Assembly (NCBI GenBank): GCA_964636885.1
Contig: CAZWVA010000016.1
Location: 1-43,835, forward strand
Length of the DNA stretch: 43,835 bases
Direction of reading: 5' to 3'
Source of the DNA: CAZWVA01 sp964636885
GTDB taxonomy: Bacteria > Desulfobacterota_D > UBA1144 > Nemesobacterales > CSP1-2
Shown here in pieces: positions 31,984-40,438 of the stretch. The first letter of the stretch is position 1; each line of letters begins with the position of its first letter. The notes under the pieces were generated by a model. That model searched no databases. It was given only the letters and a program-made list of their open reading frames with translations, and was not told the origin of the DNA. Made by a program: the position numbers and the translations under genes.

Positions 31984-33966
31984 TTATCTTGACGCATTTA
32001 ATTCGGAAAACACATCGCTTCCAATCATCCCATCCCCTTTTGGAATCCCAAACTCGGCTAGGATCGTTGGGGCAAGGTCGTAGAGAGCCGGGTGTTCGGC
32101 CTTTATCCTTTTATTTGAAAGAAGGATACCAGGAACTAGTTCCGCCTCCATTAAATGATCACCACTCCACTTCTCCGTATTATCCCTCAAAAGCCCTTTT
32201 GGAAACTTACCCAAAACGGTCTCCCAGGATGCTCTGTAACCCCTGTTATACCCAATAATAAGATCGGGTGCGTCTCCTACGTAAGGCCCAGTATATACGT
32301 CCTCAGCCCTATAGACCTTTGAAATAACCAGCTCCCCGTTTTTTGGATCGCGTATGGCAAGTAGCTTCTTTGAAATCTCATCGAGGAGGGCATCCCTTTC
32401 CCAGGGCTGAACGATCCCTGTCCTCTCCCTTCCCTCGAGGTTTAGGTATAGACCGTTAAAACCCGCTCCATAGGCACGGGTCTTACTCCAGTCAACGTTG
32501 CTAAAGAAATCGCCCTCCGAATCATCCGTTAGAGACGCATAGCCCTCTTTTTTAAGCCAGGTATTGAGATTGAAGGCGCGGTAGAATGGGGCAAATCCAT
32601 GGTCGGATAGAACGATTAGGGTCGTATTCCCGTCTATCCTTTTAAGGGCCTTTCCCAATACCCCATCCATATCTATATAGGTCTGCTCGATCGCACTCCG
32701 ATACTTGCTTGTTGGATCATAGGCGGGATGATTGGGGTCCATAGTACGCCAGAACATATGGGCGAGCTGGTCCGTTCTCCCAAAGTAAAAGAATAGAAGC
32801 CCTGATTTAAAGCGGTTGAGTTCACGGTCAAACATCTTTAATTCCTCACCGAGAACGATATTTGACTGCTGATAGAACTCACCGTCATCCAGGATCCTCT
32901 CAGACAGCGCCTTTGAATCCTCCGGTATTCCCTGTGTGTAGAAGGGGCCTATCTCCCTGGCCAGCTCCTCCGAGTAGTCCTCAGGGGTTGAAATAGGAAG
33001 AGCCGGAGAAGAGGGATCTATATTCACCGGGGTAACGTACATCTTAAAATTGGGACGCACCTCTTTTAGATAGAAGCGGGCTATACCGCTTACGCTTTGA
33101 AGAAGGGGGATTATCTTAAAATCCACGGTAACCCAATCGCTCCATTCTCCCTGCTTAAGGACAACCTGCTGATCCCCTAATACGATTTTAGCCACCGGGT
33201 TTTCCGGGTCTATATAGACCGTAAAGTCAATAGAGGTTTGAGGGTTTCCCTTCTTCATAGTGTTTTTTGGGCCTAAGAGTTTAGCCTGAACCCTGTTATC
33301 CACGACCTCTACGGGGAATATCCTGCCTCCTGATATATCCTTACCGTACTTATCCAAAGGCTCGTCTGTATAAAAAGAGAACGTTCCGTATGTTCCCTGG
33401 ATGTCTGGGGTTCCCATACCGGAGAGCTGATAAACGGGCATCTTTGTATCCACTGGAGGGAAGTTCGCAGGAACACGGAATATAGTGGTAGGGATGCCCC
33501 TCTGCTCTAGATACTCCCAGAATGCCCTTCCATGACGGAGGAGCTCAACCTTCCCACTTGAAAGTGGAATAATCCAACTTCCTATACCGATAGTCCTTCT
33601 AGGGGATTCCGTCTTTGAGGTGGAAAGGTATGGAACCATGGTATCGGGGTCACGGTGGATAAAATCAAAGATGCCGTGTCCTCCGGGATTCATTCCGGTA
33701 ATAAAGTTAGACCATGCTACAGGGCTCTGAGGGGGGATACTCGTTGCAAGCGGTTTAAAATCACCTATTTCCATAAGACGCTTAAAATTGGGGAGTTTCC
33801 CCTCCTGTACGAGTGTCTTAAGGATCCTGGGATCCATCCCGTCGAAACCGAGAACGATTACCCTCTTTGCGGTAGCCTCTGCCGAACTCCTATTTCGACT
33901 GCAACCGCTTAAGGCCATAAGAAGAACCAATCCAAATATGAGAAAAACCGTACTCACAGTCTTCAT
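31984..33966 (-). CDS. Lipoprotein alkaline-phosphatase-superfamily phosphodiesterase
   Basis: The product has 660 residues from the ATG at 33966 (GAGGTG upstream; a GTG three codons earlier is also open). A lipobox LSGC follows the hydrophobic segment (Cys ~22), so the protein should be lipid-anchored outside the inner membrane. The PF01663-type domain has VIVLGFDGMDPRIL, the nucleophile Ser in PPQSPVAWSNFITG, GILFFYFGRTDQLAHMFWR-type motif near residue 400 (GLLFFYFGRTDQLAH), LIVLSDHGFAPF and WSGDHLMEAELVPG. It resembles 34075-36231 over most of its length. It lacks the LGY tail (ends SELNASR), but the next gene supplies one on a separate small protein. The substrate is unknown; a phosphodiester on glycan or lipid is plausible. 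Confidence 0.85.
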   Translation of the reverse strand: MKTVSTVFLIFGLVLLMALSGCSRNRSSAEATAKRVIVLGFDGMDPRILKTLVQEGKLPNFKRLMEIGDFKPLATSIPPQSPVAWSNFITGMNPGGHGIFDFIHRDPDTMVPYLSTSKTESPRRTIGIGSWIIPLSSGKVELLRHGRAFWEYLEQRGIPTTIFRVPANFPPVDTKMPVYQLSGMGTPDIQGTYGTFSFYTDEPLDKYGKDISGGRIFPVEVVDNRVQAKLLGPKNTMKKGNPQTSIDFTVYIDPENPVAKIVLGDQQVVLKQGEWSDWVTVDFKIIPLLQSVSGIARFYLKEVRPNFKMYVTPVNIDPSSPALPISTPEDYSEELAREIGPFYTQGIPEDSKALSERILDDGEFYQQSNIVLGEELKMFDRELNRFKSGLLFFYFGRTDQLAHMFWRTMDPNHPAYDPTSKYRSAIEQTYIDMDGVLGKALKRIDGNTTLIVLSDHGFAPFYRAFNLNTWLKKEGYASLTDDSEGDFFSNVDWSKTRAYGAGFNGLYLNLEGRERTGIVQPWERDALLDEISKKLLAIRDPKNGELVISKVYRAEDVYTGPYVGDAPDLIIGYNRGYRASWETVLGKFPKGLLRDNTEKWSGDHLMEAELVPGILLSNKRIKAEHPALYDLAPTILAEFGIPKGDGMIGSDVFSELNASR

Positions 33967-33992
33967 GAATGCCACCTCTTAAAAGTTAAAAA

Positions 33993-34052
33993 CTACGCAA
34001 CGAGTAAGACCCGTTGCCTACCCGAAATGAAAAACGTTTGTAACAAAGCACC
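33993..34052 (-). repeat. Dispersed intergenic repeat R3, copy 2 (inverted)
   Basis: The reverse complement reads gctttgttacaaacgttttt ... gcaacgggtcttactcgttgc and matches 3138-3198. It fills most of the 108-bp gap between the two phosphodiesterase-type genes. Confidence 0.7.
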
Positions 34053-34074
34053 TTAATTATTTACCCTCCCCTCT

Positions 34075-36231
34075 CTACCCAGCCTTAACCCTTCTCCTTT
34101 CCTCTTCCTGCCCCTTTCCCACCTCTATATCAATCAGGGGCTTTCCCTTCATGTACTTAGGGATATCCACACCGAATAATCTAAGCACGGTGGGCGCAAT
34201 GTCCTTTATGTCCGGGCTCTTTGTATTTATCCTGCGATTCGAAAAAAACACCCCAGGGACGATCTTTGGATCGACGCAATGGTCTCCGCTCCAGTGTTTC
34301 GTGTTGTCTTCGAATACCCTCTCCGTTACCCGACCCGTAGCGCATGACCAGGAGTTTCTGTAGCCCGCATTATACCCTATTAAAAGGTCTGGTGCATCGT
34401 ATGTGTATGGCCCCGAATAGATGCCCTCCGTATCAACGACGCTTAGGATCGCCACATCTCCGGTTTCCTCGTCCACAAGCCCCGTGAGCTTCTCTATGAG
34501 CTCACGCTTAAGACTCCGAAGCTCGTCCCCTTCCTCGACTATCCCGTTTGATTCCCTTCCCTTTCTGTTTATAAACACACCCGTTAGGCCCAGAGAAAAG
34601 GCCCTTGTCCTCTCCCAGTCCACGTTCTCGAACCAGTCGCCGCTTGTGGTTTTTCCGTCCTTAAGGGCAAGGTAGCCGTTCTTTAAGAACCAGGTGTTTA
34701 GATTCACCCCTCTTTTAAACTGGGTAAACCCGTGATCTGACATCACTATGACCACGGTCTTTTCATCCACCCTTTTAAGCACATCTCCAATCAACCTATC
34801 GGTCCGAATGTATAGGTCTTCTATAACGTTTTTGTATTTTTCCACCTCTTTTCCTCTATTTGCCGGATGGGTTTCATCCAGACAGCGGAAGAACATGTGT
34901 TGGATGCGGTCCGTCGTATCAAAAACACATGTACAGAGCCCCCTTGGGGTTCTATCCAGGGCATTAAAGAACATCTTTTCACGCTCTTCGTAGAGGAAAT
35001 AGGCCTGCTTGAGGAAGGCGTCCTCATCAATGGCGCCCTCGTTTAGTGCCCACGTGTCCTCGGCAAGACCCAGGGTTCCATAAGGACCGATCAGCTTTGC
35101 TAGATAAACCGAGTAGATAAAGGGATGAGAAATAGGAAGGGCGGGATTTTCGGGGTCTATGTTAATGGGGGTTACATAGAGCTCAAAGTCAGGATGGATT
35201 CGATTGATATAAAAACGGCATATACCGTGGACCTTGATTCCGAGGCCGGGTCTAAATGTAACCCTGACCCAGGGGGAATACGTTCCCGGTTCCAGATAGA
35301 AGCTCTGACCGGATACCTCTATTCTAGCCCGATTCTTATCCTTATCCACTTTAATCGTAAGAGGAACCTTAAGCTCACCCCCACCCCTTACTAGGCTATT
35401 CTCCGGGCCATAGATATAGGTGTGTACGGTATCGCTATTCAGTTTAATATGATAGCCAACGCCACCCGTTTTTGCCCTGTTATCATTTTCATTCGTGGTG
35501 TAGTAAGAAAACGTACCCTGAGATCCTTTTAGATCGGGGGCACACATTCCGGAGAGGAGAACCCCGTTAAATTTCTCTGGCGGGAAGGTTATAGGAACGC
35601 GAATGACAGAACTAAAGACCCCGCTTTCGCCTAGTATCTTCCAGAAGGGTTTACCCTTTCTAAGAAGCCTCATCTTAGGCTTCCCAAGTGGAATCATGTA
35701 TTTACCTATGGGAAGAACCCTTGATGCCTTTCCCACCTCCGCAGAGGAGAGCATGGGTAGATAAGTGCACGGGTCGCGGGTAAGGAAGTCAAATATGTTA
35801 TGGTATGAAGGGTCAACCCCCGTCATGAAAGATGACCATGCAACCGGAGAAATAGAGGGGTAGCTTGTAGCAAGTGGGGCAAAGGCCCCTTCCTCCTTTA
35901 ATCTCCTAAAATTGGGAAGCTTTCCCTCGTTCATGAACCTATCCGCAAGCTTTGGGTCCATGCCATCTAAACCAATAACAACCACCCGCTCTACGTCGCT
36001 CCTTGCTCTAGACCTCTTTCGGAATAACGCTCTAAAAACGAATCGAAGTGGCCAGGAAAGAAGGTAGAACATAGCGAGTGCAAACGCGGCTATAAAGACG
36101 AGAAAAGACGATAAGAAGGCAAAGCCCGCTCCCGGCCCGATATAGGCCTCGGCACTCCCTTCAAGGTTAATTAACGTAAGTGCAAGAAAAACCAAAAACA
36201 CTAAAGATCTTCTAATACGCTTCATAATCAT
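34075..36231 (-). CDS. Membrane alkaline-phosphatase-superfamily phosphodiesterase
   Basis: The product has 718 residues. The ATG at 36231 follows GGAGG at five bases. The N-terminus has a signal-like segment (~10-25), SAEAYIGPGAGFAFLSS, a second TM (~37-62) and a basic stretch RKRSRARSD before the catalytic domain. Core motifs are VVVIGLDGMDPKLAD, SISPVAWSSFMTGVDP (nucleophile Ser), FDTTDRIQHMFFR, VVIVMSDHGFTQF and WSGDHCVDPKIVPGV. It is a close paralogue of the lipoprotein at 31984. By the positive-inside rule the catalytic domain would face the cytoplasm, opposite to that paralogue. It has no LGY tail (ends RRRVKAG). It lies 19 bases after the sulfatase-like gene at 36251. Confidence 0.83.
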   Translation of the reverse strand: MIMKRIRRSLVFLVFLALTLINLEGSAEAYIGPGAGFAFLSSFLVFIAAFALAMFYLLSWPLRFVFRALFRKRSRARSDVERVVVIGLDGMDPKLADRFMNEGKLPNFRRLKEEGAFAPLATSYPSISPVAWSSFMTGVDPSYHNIFDFLTRDPCTYLPMLSSAEVGKASRVLPIGKYMIPLGKPKMRLLRKGKPFWKILGESGVFSSVIRVPITFPPEKFNGVLLSGMCAPDLKGSQGTFSYYTTNENDNRAKTGGVGYHIKLNSDTVHTYIYGPENSLVRGGGELKVPLTIKVDKDKNRARIEVSGQSFYLEPGTYSPWVRVTFRPGLGIKVHGICRFYINRIHPDFELYVTPINIDPENPALPISHPFIYSVYLAKLIGPYGTLGLAEDTWALNEGAIDEDAFLKQAYFLYEEREKMFFNALDRTPRGLCTCVFDTTDRIQHMFFRCLDETHPANRGKEVEKYKNVIEDLYIRTDRLIGDVLKRVDEKTVVIVMSDHGFTQFKRGVNLNTWFLKNGYLALKDGKTTSGDWFENVDWERTRAFSLGLTGVFINRKGRESNGIVEEGDELRSLKRELIEKLTGLVDEETGDVAILSVVDTEGIYSGPYTYDAPDLLIGYNAGYRNSWSCATGRVTERVFEDNTKHWSGDHCVDPKIVPGVFFSNRRINTKSPDIKDIAPTVLRLFGVDIPKYMKGKPLIDIEVGKGQEEERRRVKAG

Positions 36232-36250
36232 AAAACCTCCAATCCGATTA

Positions 36251-38104
36251 TCACTGAACGTAACCCAAGGCCTTTAATTCCTCTACCGTCTTTTTATCGA
36301 GAACCGCCTTTTTGGTATTTTTCTCCTTTCTCCCTTGAGCCACCCGTAGAGCGATTTTACGGAAAATCTCGGCATCCCCTTCCCTCTTATCTATTATGTT
36401 ATTCTGCTCCTTTGGATCAACGCTTAGATCATAAAACTCATCCTTCCTGTCCGGATAGTCTATGTATTTATACCTCTCAGTCCTTATCACTATATAAGAG
36501 ATTCTTCTTGTATTGTGTTCACCGATGGAATATTCTGGAAAATCGATTCTTCCGTCCTTATTCCTACTACCATCCAGATAATTAATCAGGCTAAATCCGG
36601 ATATCTCACCCTCGGCCCTTATTCCCAGATAATCCAGTATCGTTGGCATGACATCAATCAACCGAACCTGACTCCTTACCACCTTCCCGGCATACATAGA
36701 CTTAGGAAACTTTATGATTAGGGGAACCCTGAGCAGTTCATCGTAAGGCTTATAACTATGTGAGATAAACCCGTGCTCCATAAAACCGTCCCCATGGTCG
36801 GCTGTCAGGATTATCAGGGTCTTATCGTATACCCCTTCTCTCTTCAACTCTTCTAAAAGAACCCCGATTTGGCTATCTATATACGTAAGTTGTCCGTCGT
36901 AATAGGCCAAGAGCTGATCTACGTCCCTCTTTCCCAACCTCCTCTTCCCTTCCCTAACCTCTTCAAGATAAGTGTCCCAGTTTTTAAGATCGACTCCTTT
37001 ATACACATCACTGTAAACCCCGTACATCCTATCATAAGGGGGTTTGGGCCGATAAGGATCATGAAGGTCAAGGTAGTGTATGTAGGCAAAGAACCTGTGC
37101 CCTTTCCCAGTTCCATGCAACCATTTAGTAAACCTCTTATTTATCCCCTCTATCCTCTCCGGCCGGTCATGGTACTCCACAAAACCCTGAGAAAAACCCA
37201 TAAATGACCTCAGATGGGGATTATGCACCCAGGCCACGGTTAAGAATCCGTTTCGCAAAAGAACCTCCGAAAGCGTAGTCTCCTCCTCGCCCAGAACATC
37301 TGAGGTTATGTTATTCTCGCTATCCCTGGTATTGCCTTCGTATATCCCGTGCTGATATGGATAAAGAGAGGTAAAAAGAGAGGATATACTGGTCTTAGTA
37401 AATGTAGCCTGACTTATCGCCTGTGTAAACACCACAGAGTCCCTCGCAAATCTATCTATATTCGGAGTCGTATTCCGACTGTTCCCATAGCAACTCAACC
37501 GATCGGCACGCAGTGCATCTATTAGCAGGATTATCACATTGGGAGAATCCTTTACATACAACCTGTGAAATAATAACACCGAACCGTTAAAGACTAAAAC
37601 CACTCCAAAAAGCACACCCAGCGCCCTCATACTAAAGGTCTTTGTCTTTAAAAACCTCCACCTCATCCAGATGAAAAGACCAGTCGACACTAAAAGCCAT
37701 AAAAGTATAAACCCCGCTCCGATAATGAGGTTTAATACCATGGACTTAGGCTCGAAAAAACCCTTTATATACAACTTGTTTATTCTATAGCCCAAGAATA
37801 GGAGGATAGGGAGCAACACAAAGGAACTCGATATAAGGGAAGACCACTTCGCATGCCCGATCCTTCGGTAAAGAACCCAAAACACGCACACGTATAAAAC
37901 GAGTAGAATAAATACCACAAGAATCCCCTCGTTTATACCGAGCCTTAGGGCATCGAGGGTAACAGAGACTAGCCCCTTTGATGCATACCTCCAGCTCCTT
38001 AGAAGACCGAGGACAACCCCTCCAACAAGACCCAGAAGGAATGTAAGGGTTAGAACCTCAATAGGGTATTTGAACCAATTGGATTTACCTATTCCTTTTA
38101 TCAT
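36251..38104 (-). CDS. Membrane-anchored sulfatase-like enzyme with LGY tail
   Basis: The product has 617 residues, with GGGGGG just before the ATG at 38104. Five TM helices lie in residues ~14-185. The periplasmic domain has VIILLIDALRADRLSCYG, PNIDRFARDSVVF, YIHYLDLHDPYRP, LIILTADHGDGFMEHGFI and YDLSVDPKEQNN. The nucleophile position is Thr (T236 in ATFTKTS). It is a very close paralogue of 14821-16659, sharing PYQHGIYEG/GVYRG, SQIGVLLEELK and RLIDVMPTILD. The two genes are over 20 kb apart, so this is a duplication followed by dispersal or rearrangement. It ends KTVEELKALGYVQ. Confidence 0.87.
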   Translation of the reverse strand: MIKGIGKSNWFKYPIEVLTLTFLLGLVGGVVLGLLRSWRYASKGLVSVTLDALRLGINEGILVVFILLVLYVCVFWVLYRRIGHAKWSSLISSSFVLLPILLFLGYRINKLYIKGFFEPKSMVLNLIIGAGFILLWLLVSTGLFIWMRWRFLKTKTFSMRALGVLFGVVLVFNGSVLLFHRLYVKDSPNVIILLIDALRADRLSCYGNSRNTTPNIDRFARDSVVFTQAISQATFTKTSISSLFTSLYPYQHGIYEGNTRDSENNITSDVLGEEETTLSEVLLRNGFLTVAWVHNPHLRSFMGFSQGFVEYHDRPERIEGINKRFTKWLHGTGKGHRFFAYIHYLDLHDPYRPKPPYDRMYGVYSDVYKGVDLKNWDTYLEEVREGKRRLGKRDVDQLLAYYDGQLTYIDSQIGVLLEELKREGVYDKTLIILTADHGDGFMEHGFISHSYKPYDELLRVPLIIKFPKSMYAGKVVRSQVRLIDVMPTILDYLGIRAEGEISGFSLINYLDGSRNKDGRIDFPEYSIGEHNTRRISYIVIRTERYKYIDYPDRKDEFYDLSVDPKEQNNIIDKREGDAEIFRKIALRVAQGRKEKNTKKAVLDKKTVEELKALGYVQ

Positions 38105-38167
38105 TATCCCCCCAACTAATCGATTAGAAACGAGTCTTATATATTAAAAACCATCTGAACGACCTAA

Positions 38168-40357
38168 CTACTTCATATAACCCAGGCTTCTCAATTGATC
38201 CTTGGTTGATTCGTCTATGATCTGCTTGGCTTTCCCCTTTTTTAAGGAACCACTCTCATAGGAATCCACGAATTTCACCTGACAGCATTCTAGCTCCTTA
38301 CCGTCAATGACATTCAGAATCACCTTCCCATCCATATCCCTTCCGACTGGATAACCCATAAGATAAAGTATGGTAGGAGAAATATCCATGAGGCTCGCTT
38401 TGGGAAAGGATTTTACATCGAGTGACAACGGTCTATGGTGGTTCTTAATCCCTTTTCCCGAAAATACGTATATTCCTTCCGGGCTGTGCTCTCCGTTTTC
38501 ACTCTCATCTGGTTTTGCCTGAAAGCCATGATCAGACACAACGACTATAGTAGCGTCCCCATTTAAGTGACTGAGTAATCTCCCTATATGGGCATCTATC
38601 TTTTCCATCGTGGAATTTATCTTTTCCCCATGCCTCCTTACTAGTCTTCCATCAACGGATTTATAGTACTGCGGCTGAAAATACCTCCAATAAGGATGCT
38701 GAATCCGGTCAGACTCCGTAAAGAGATGCACAAAAAGCGCCCAATCGGGAACCGTTTTAAGAAGATACTCCGAGGCACGCACATGCTGGGTTGCAACGTC
38801 GTGGAGGTGCTCGTAAAGGAGATCGAGGGTTATTTCATCCTTATACATAACCCATCCCGCCCCCTCAACTACGTATTGACCGATCTCCTTAGATAGTTTC
38901 GAGGCGAAGTCAGGCGGGTATGTAAATGGAATCTTAGGGGAGAAAGAGGATTGGAAAAGAGGCGTAGCATAGATCTCAAAGCGGTCCTTAGAGAGGGTAA
39001 GCAGTTTTAACCTAAATCTCGTTTCGATTCCGTCAACGACTGACCGAATCCAGTCCGACCACTCACCCTCCTTCAACACAGCTACGGGTTTCGAGTCGTT
39101 CTTTCTAGTAAATACATAGAGGGTATCGTAGTTAACGGTACCGTCATCCGTGGTATCGATGATAAGCATAGAGTATTGTCCCTGGCTTTCAAAAACCCCT
39201 CGCCTGTCCAGAAATTCAAGAAATAGATTCGATAGAGTGATACTATAGACCCCATACCTCAATTTTCTTAACTTGTTTACTTTTACGAAAGAGGGTATAT
39301 GGCTCTCATAGGGAGGGGAATAGGAGGTAGGGGTCGAAAACCACCCCTCTTCTGGTTTCATTGTTATTCTGGAAGTAGGAACGATCTTAAGGTTGCGGTT
39401 CTCAGTACTATATATCCTGCCATACCCCTGGCCCTGTATCCCCTCAGGAATGGGAAAACCAGAGATCTGTATCCCCAGAATCTTTTCAGGTGGGAATGTA
39501 CCTGGGATATTAACGGTTATGGCTTTTTGGCCATATTCATTAAGGATATTCCATAGAGACTTGCTGAAGCGGTTTCTCGAATCGCTAAACTCCCATTCGG
39601 TTACGCCGTGATTCTTCGGTAACTTTCCTGTGAAGATAGAGGTCCATACAACCGGAGAATAGGTACTACCCGCATCCGAATGGAGGATCCCATACTGCCC
39701 ATTCTCCATAAGAGCCCTTAGATTTGGTAGCTTCCCCTGTTTTAAAAGCGGGATTATCACATCCCAGGTCCCTCCATCAATACCAAACACCATAACACGG
39801 GTCTGGGGTTCGGTCTTCTTTAATTCCATATCCAATCGATTGACAATGGTGATATTAGAAGCATGCGACTTTGATCTTTCAGGAAACATTAGAGCAAAAT
39901 AGACCGGCACAATAAGGCAGAAAAAGATGCCGAATAATAACCTCACAATACGACTAGAACGGTCTAAAAGGCACCCAAATAGAAGACCTATTAGAGAAAC
40001 CACAAAAACCGCTATGAAAATCATAAGGAGTCCCTCTATGCTAAAAGCGAGGTCGGTGTAGTGGGCATCGATACCGAATAGGAGAATAGGACTTACCCAG
40101 AAAGCACCTAGAAGCAACCCCAGAAGACCGGTTGGGTTTATTTTTAATCCAAGGATATTTGCCAAACCTATTATAGATAAACTAAGAATAAACCCGCAAA
40201 GGATATAGATAAGAATAATTGCTATAGCAAACTCTATATCATTCCTCCAATAGAGAACCGCCCATAGTGATCCTATTGCGCCGGAGAACAATATCCCTCT
40301 CACGGCAAGCCGCTTCACCTCTTCAAATTCAAAGTATCCTCTAATGAAAAGACCCAA
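38168..40357 (-). CDS. Membrane alkaline-phosphatase-superfamily phosphodiesterase with LGY tail
   Basis: The product has 729 residues from a TTG start at 40357 with GAGGAGG five bases upstream. Five or six TM helices lie in residues ~15-160. The catalytic domain starts RVMVFGIDGGTWDVI and has STYSPVVWTSIFTGKLP (nucleophile Ser), HLFTESDRIQHPYWR, TIVVVSDHGFQAKPD and GEHSPEGIYVF. The core is of the phosphodiesterase type, like 31984 and 34075, yet the tail DQLRSLGYMK is the one found on the sulfatase-like proteins. The tail therefore crosses subfamily boundaries. It lies between sulfatase-like genes, 81 bases from the upstream gene. Confidence 0.83.
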   Translation of the reverse strand: MGLFIRGYFEFEEVKRLAVRGILFSGAIGSLWAVLYWRNDIEFAIAIILIYILCGFILSLSIIGLANILGLKINPTGLLGLLLGAFWVSPILLFGIDAHYTDLAFSIEGLLMIFIAVFVVSLIGLLFGCLLDRSSRIVRLLFGIFFCLIVPVYFALMFPERSKSHASNITIVNRLDMELKKTEPQTRVMVFGIDGGTWDVIIPLLKQGKLPNLRALMENGQYGILHSDAGSTYSPVVWTSIFTGKLPKNHGVTEWEFSDSRNRFSKSLWNILNEYGQKAITVNIPGTFPPEKILGIQISGFPIPEGIQGQGYGRIYSTENRNLKIVPTSRITMKPEEGWFSTPTSYSPPYESHIPSFVKVNKLRKLRYGVYSITLSNLFLEFLDRRGVFESQGQYSMLIIDTTDDGTVNYDTLYVFTRKNDSKPVAVLKEGEWSDWIRSVVDGIETRFRLKLLTLSKDRFEIYATPLFQSSFSPKIPFTYPPDFASKLSKEIGQYVVEGAGWVMYKDEITLDLLYEHLHDVATQHVRASEYLLKTVPDWALFVHLFTESDRIQHPYWRYFQPQYYKSVDGRLVRRHGEKINSTMEKIDAHIGRLLSHLNGDATIVVVSDHGFQAKPDESENGEHSPEGIYVFSGKGIKNHHRPLSLDVKSFPKASLMDISPTILYLMGYPVGRDMDGKVILNVIDGKELECCQVKFVDSYESGSLKKGKAKQIIDESTKDQLRSLGYMK

Positions 40358-40438
40358 GTTTACCTCCTCGGTTAATCTAAGCTCTTGCCTAAGCTCTAAA
40401 AGCGTACTTAGGTTCAGTCTGGCAAAAGCGCATCCTTT

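Noticed and set aside
36869..37207. Plus-strand open frame of 112 codons
   Set aside because: Antisense shadow of the conserved catalytic domain of the sulfatase-like gene at 36251.
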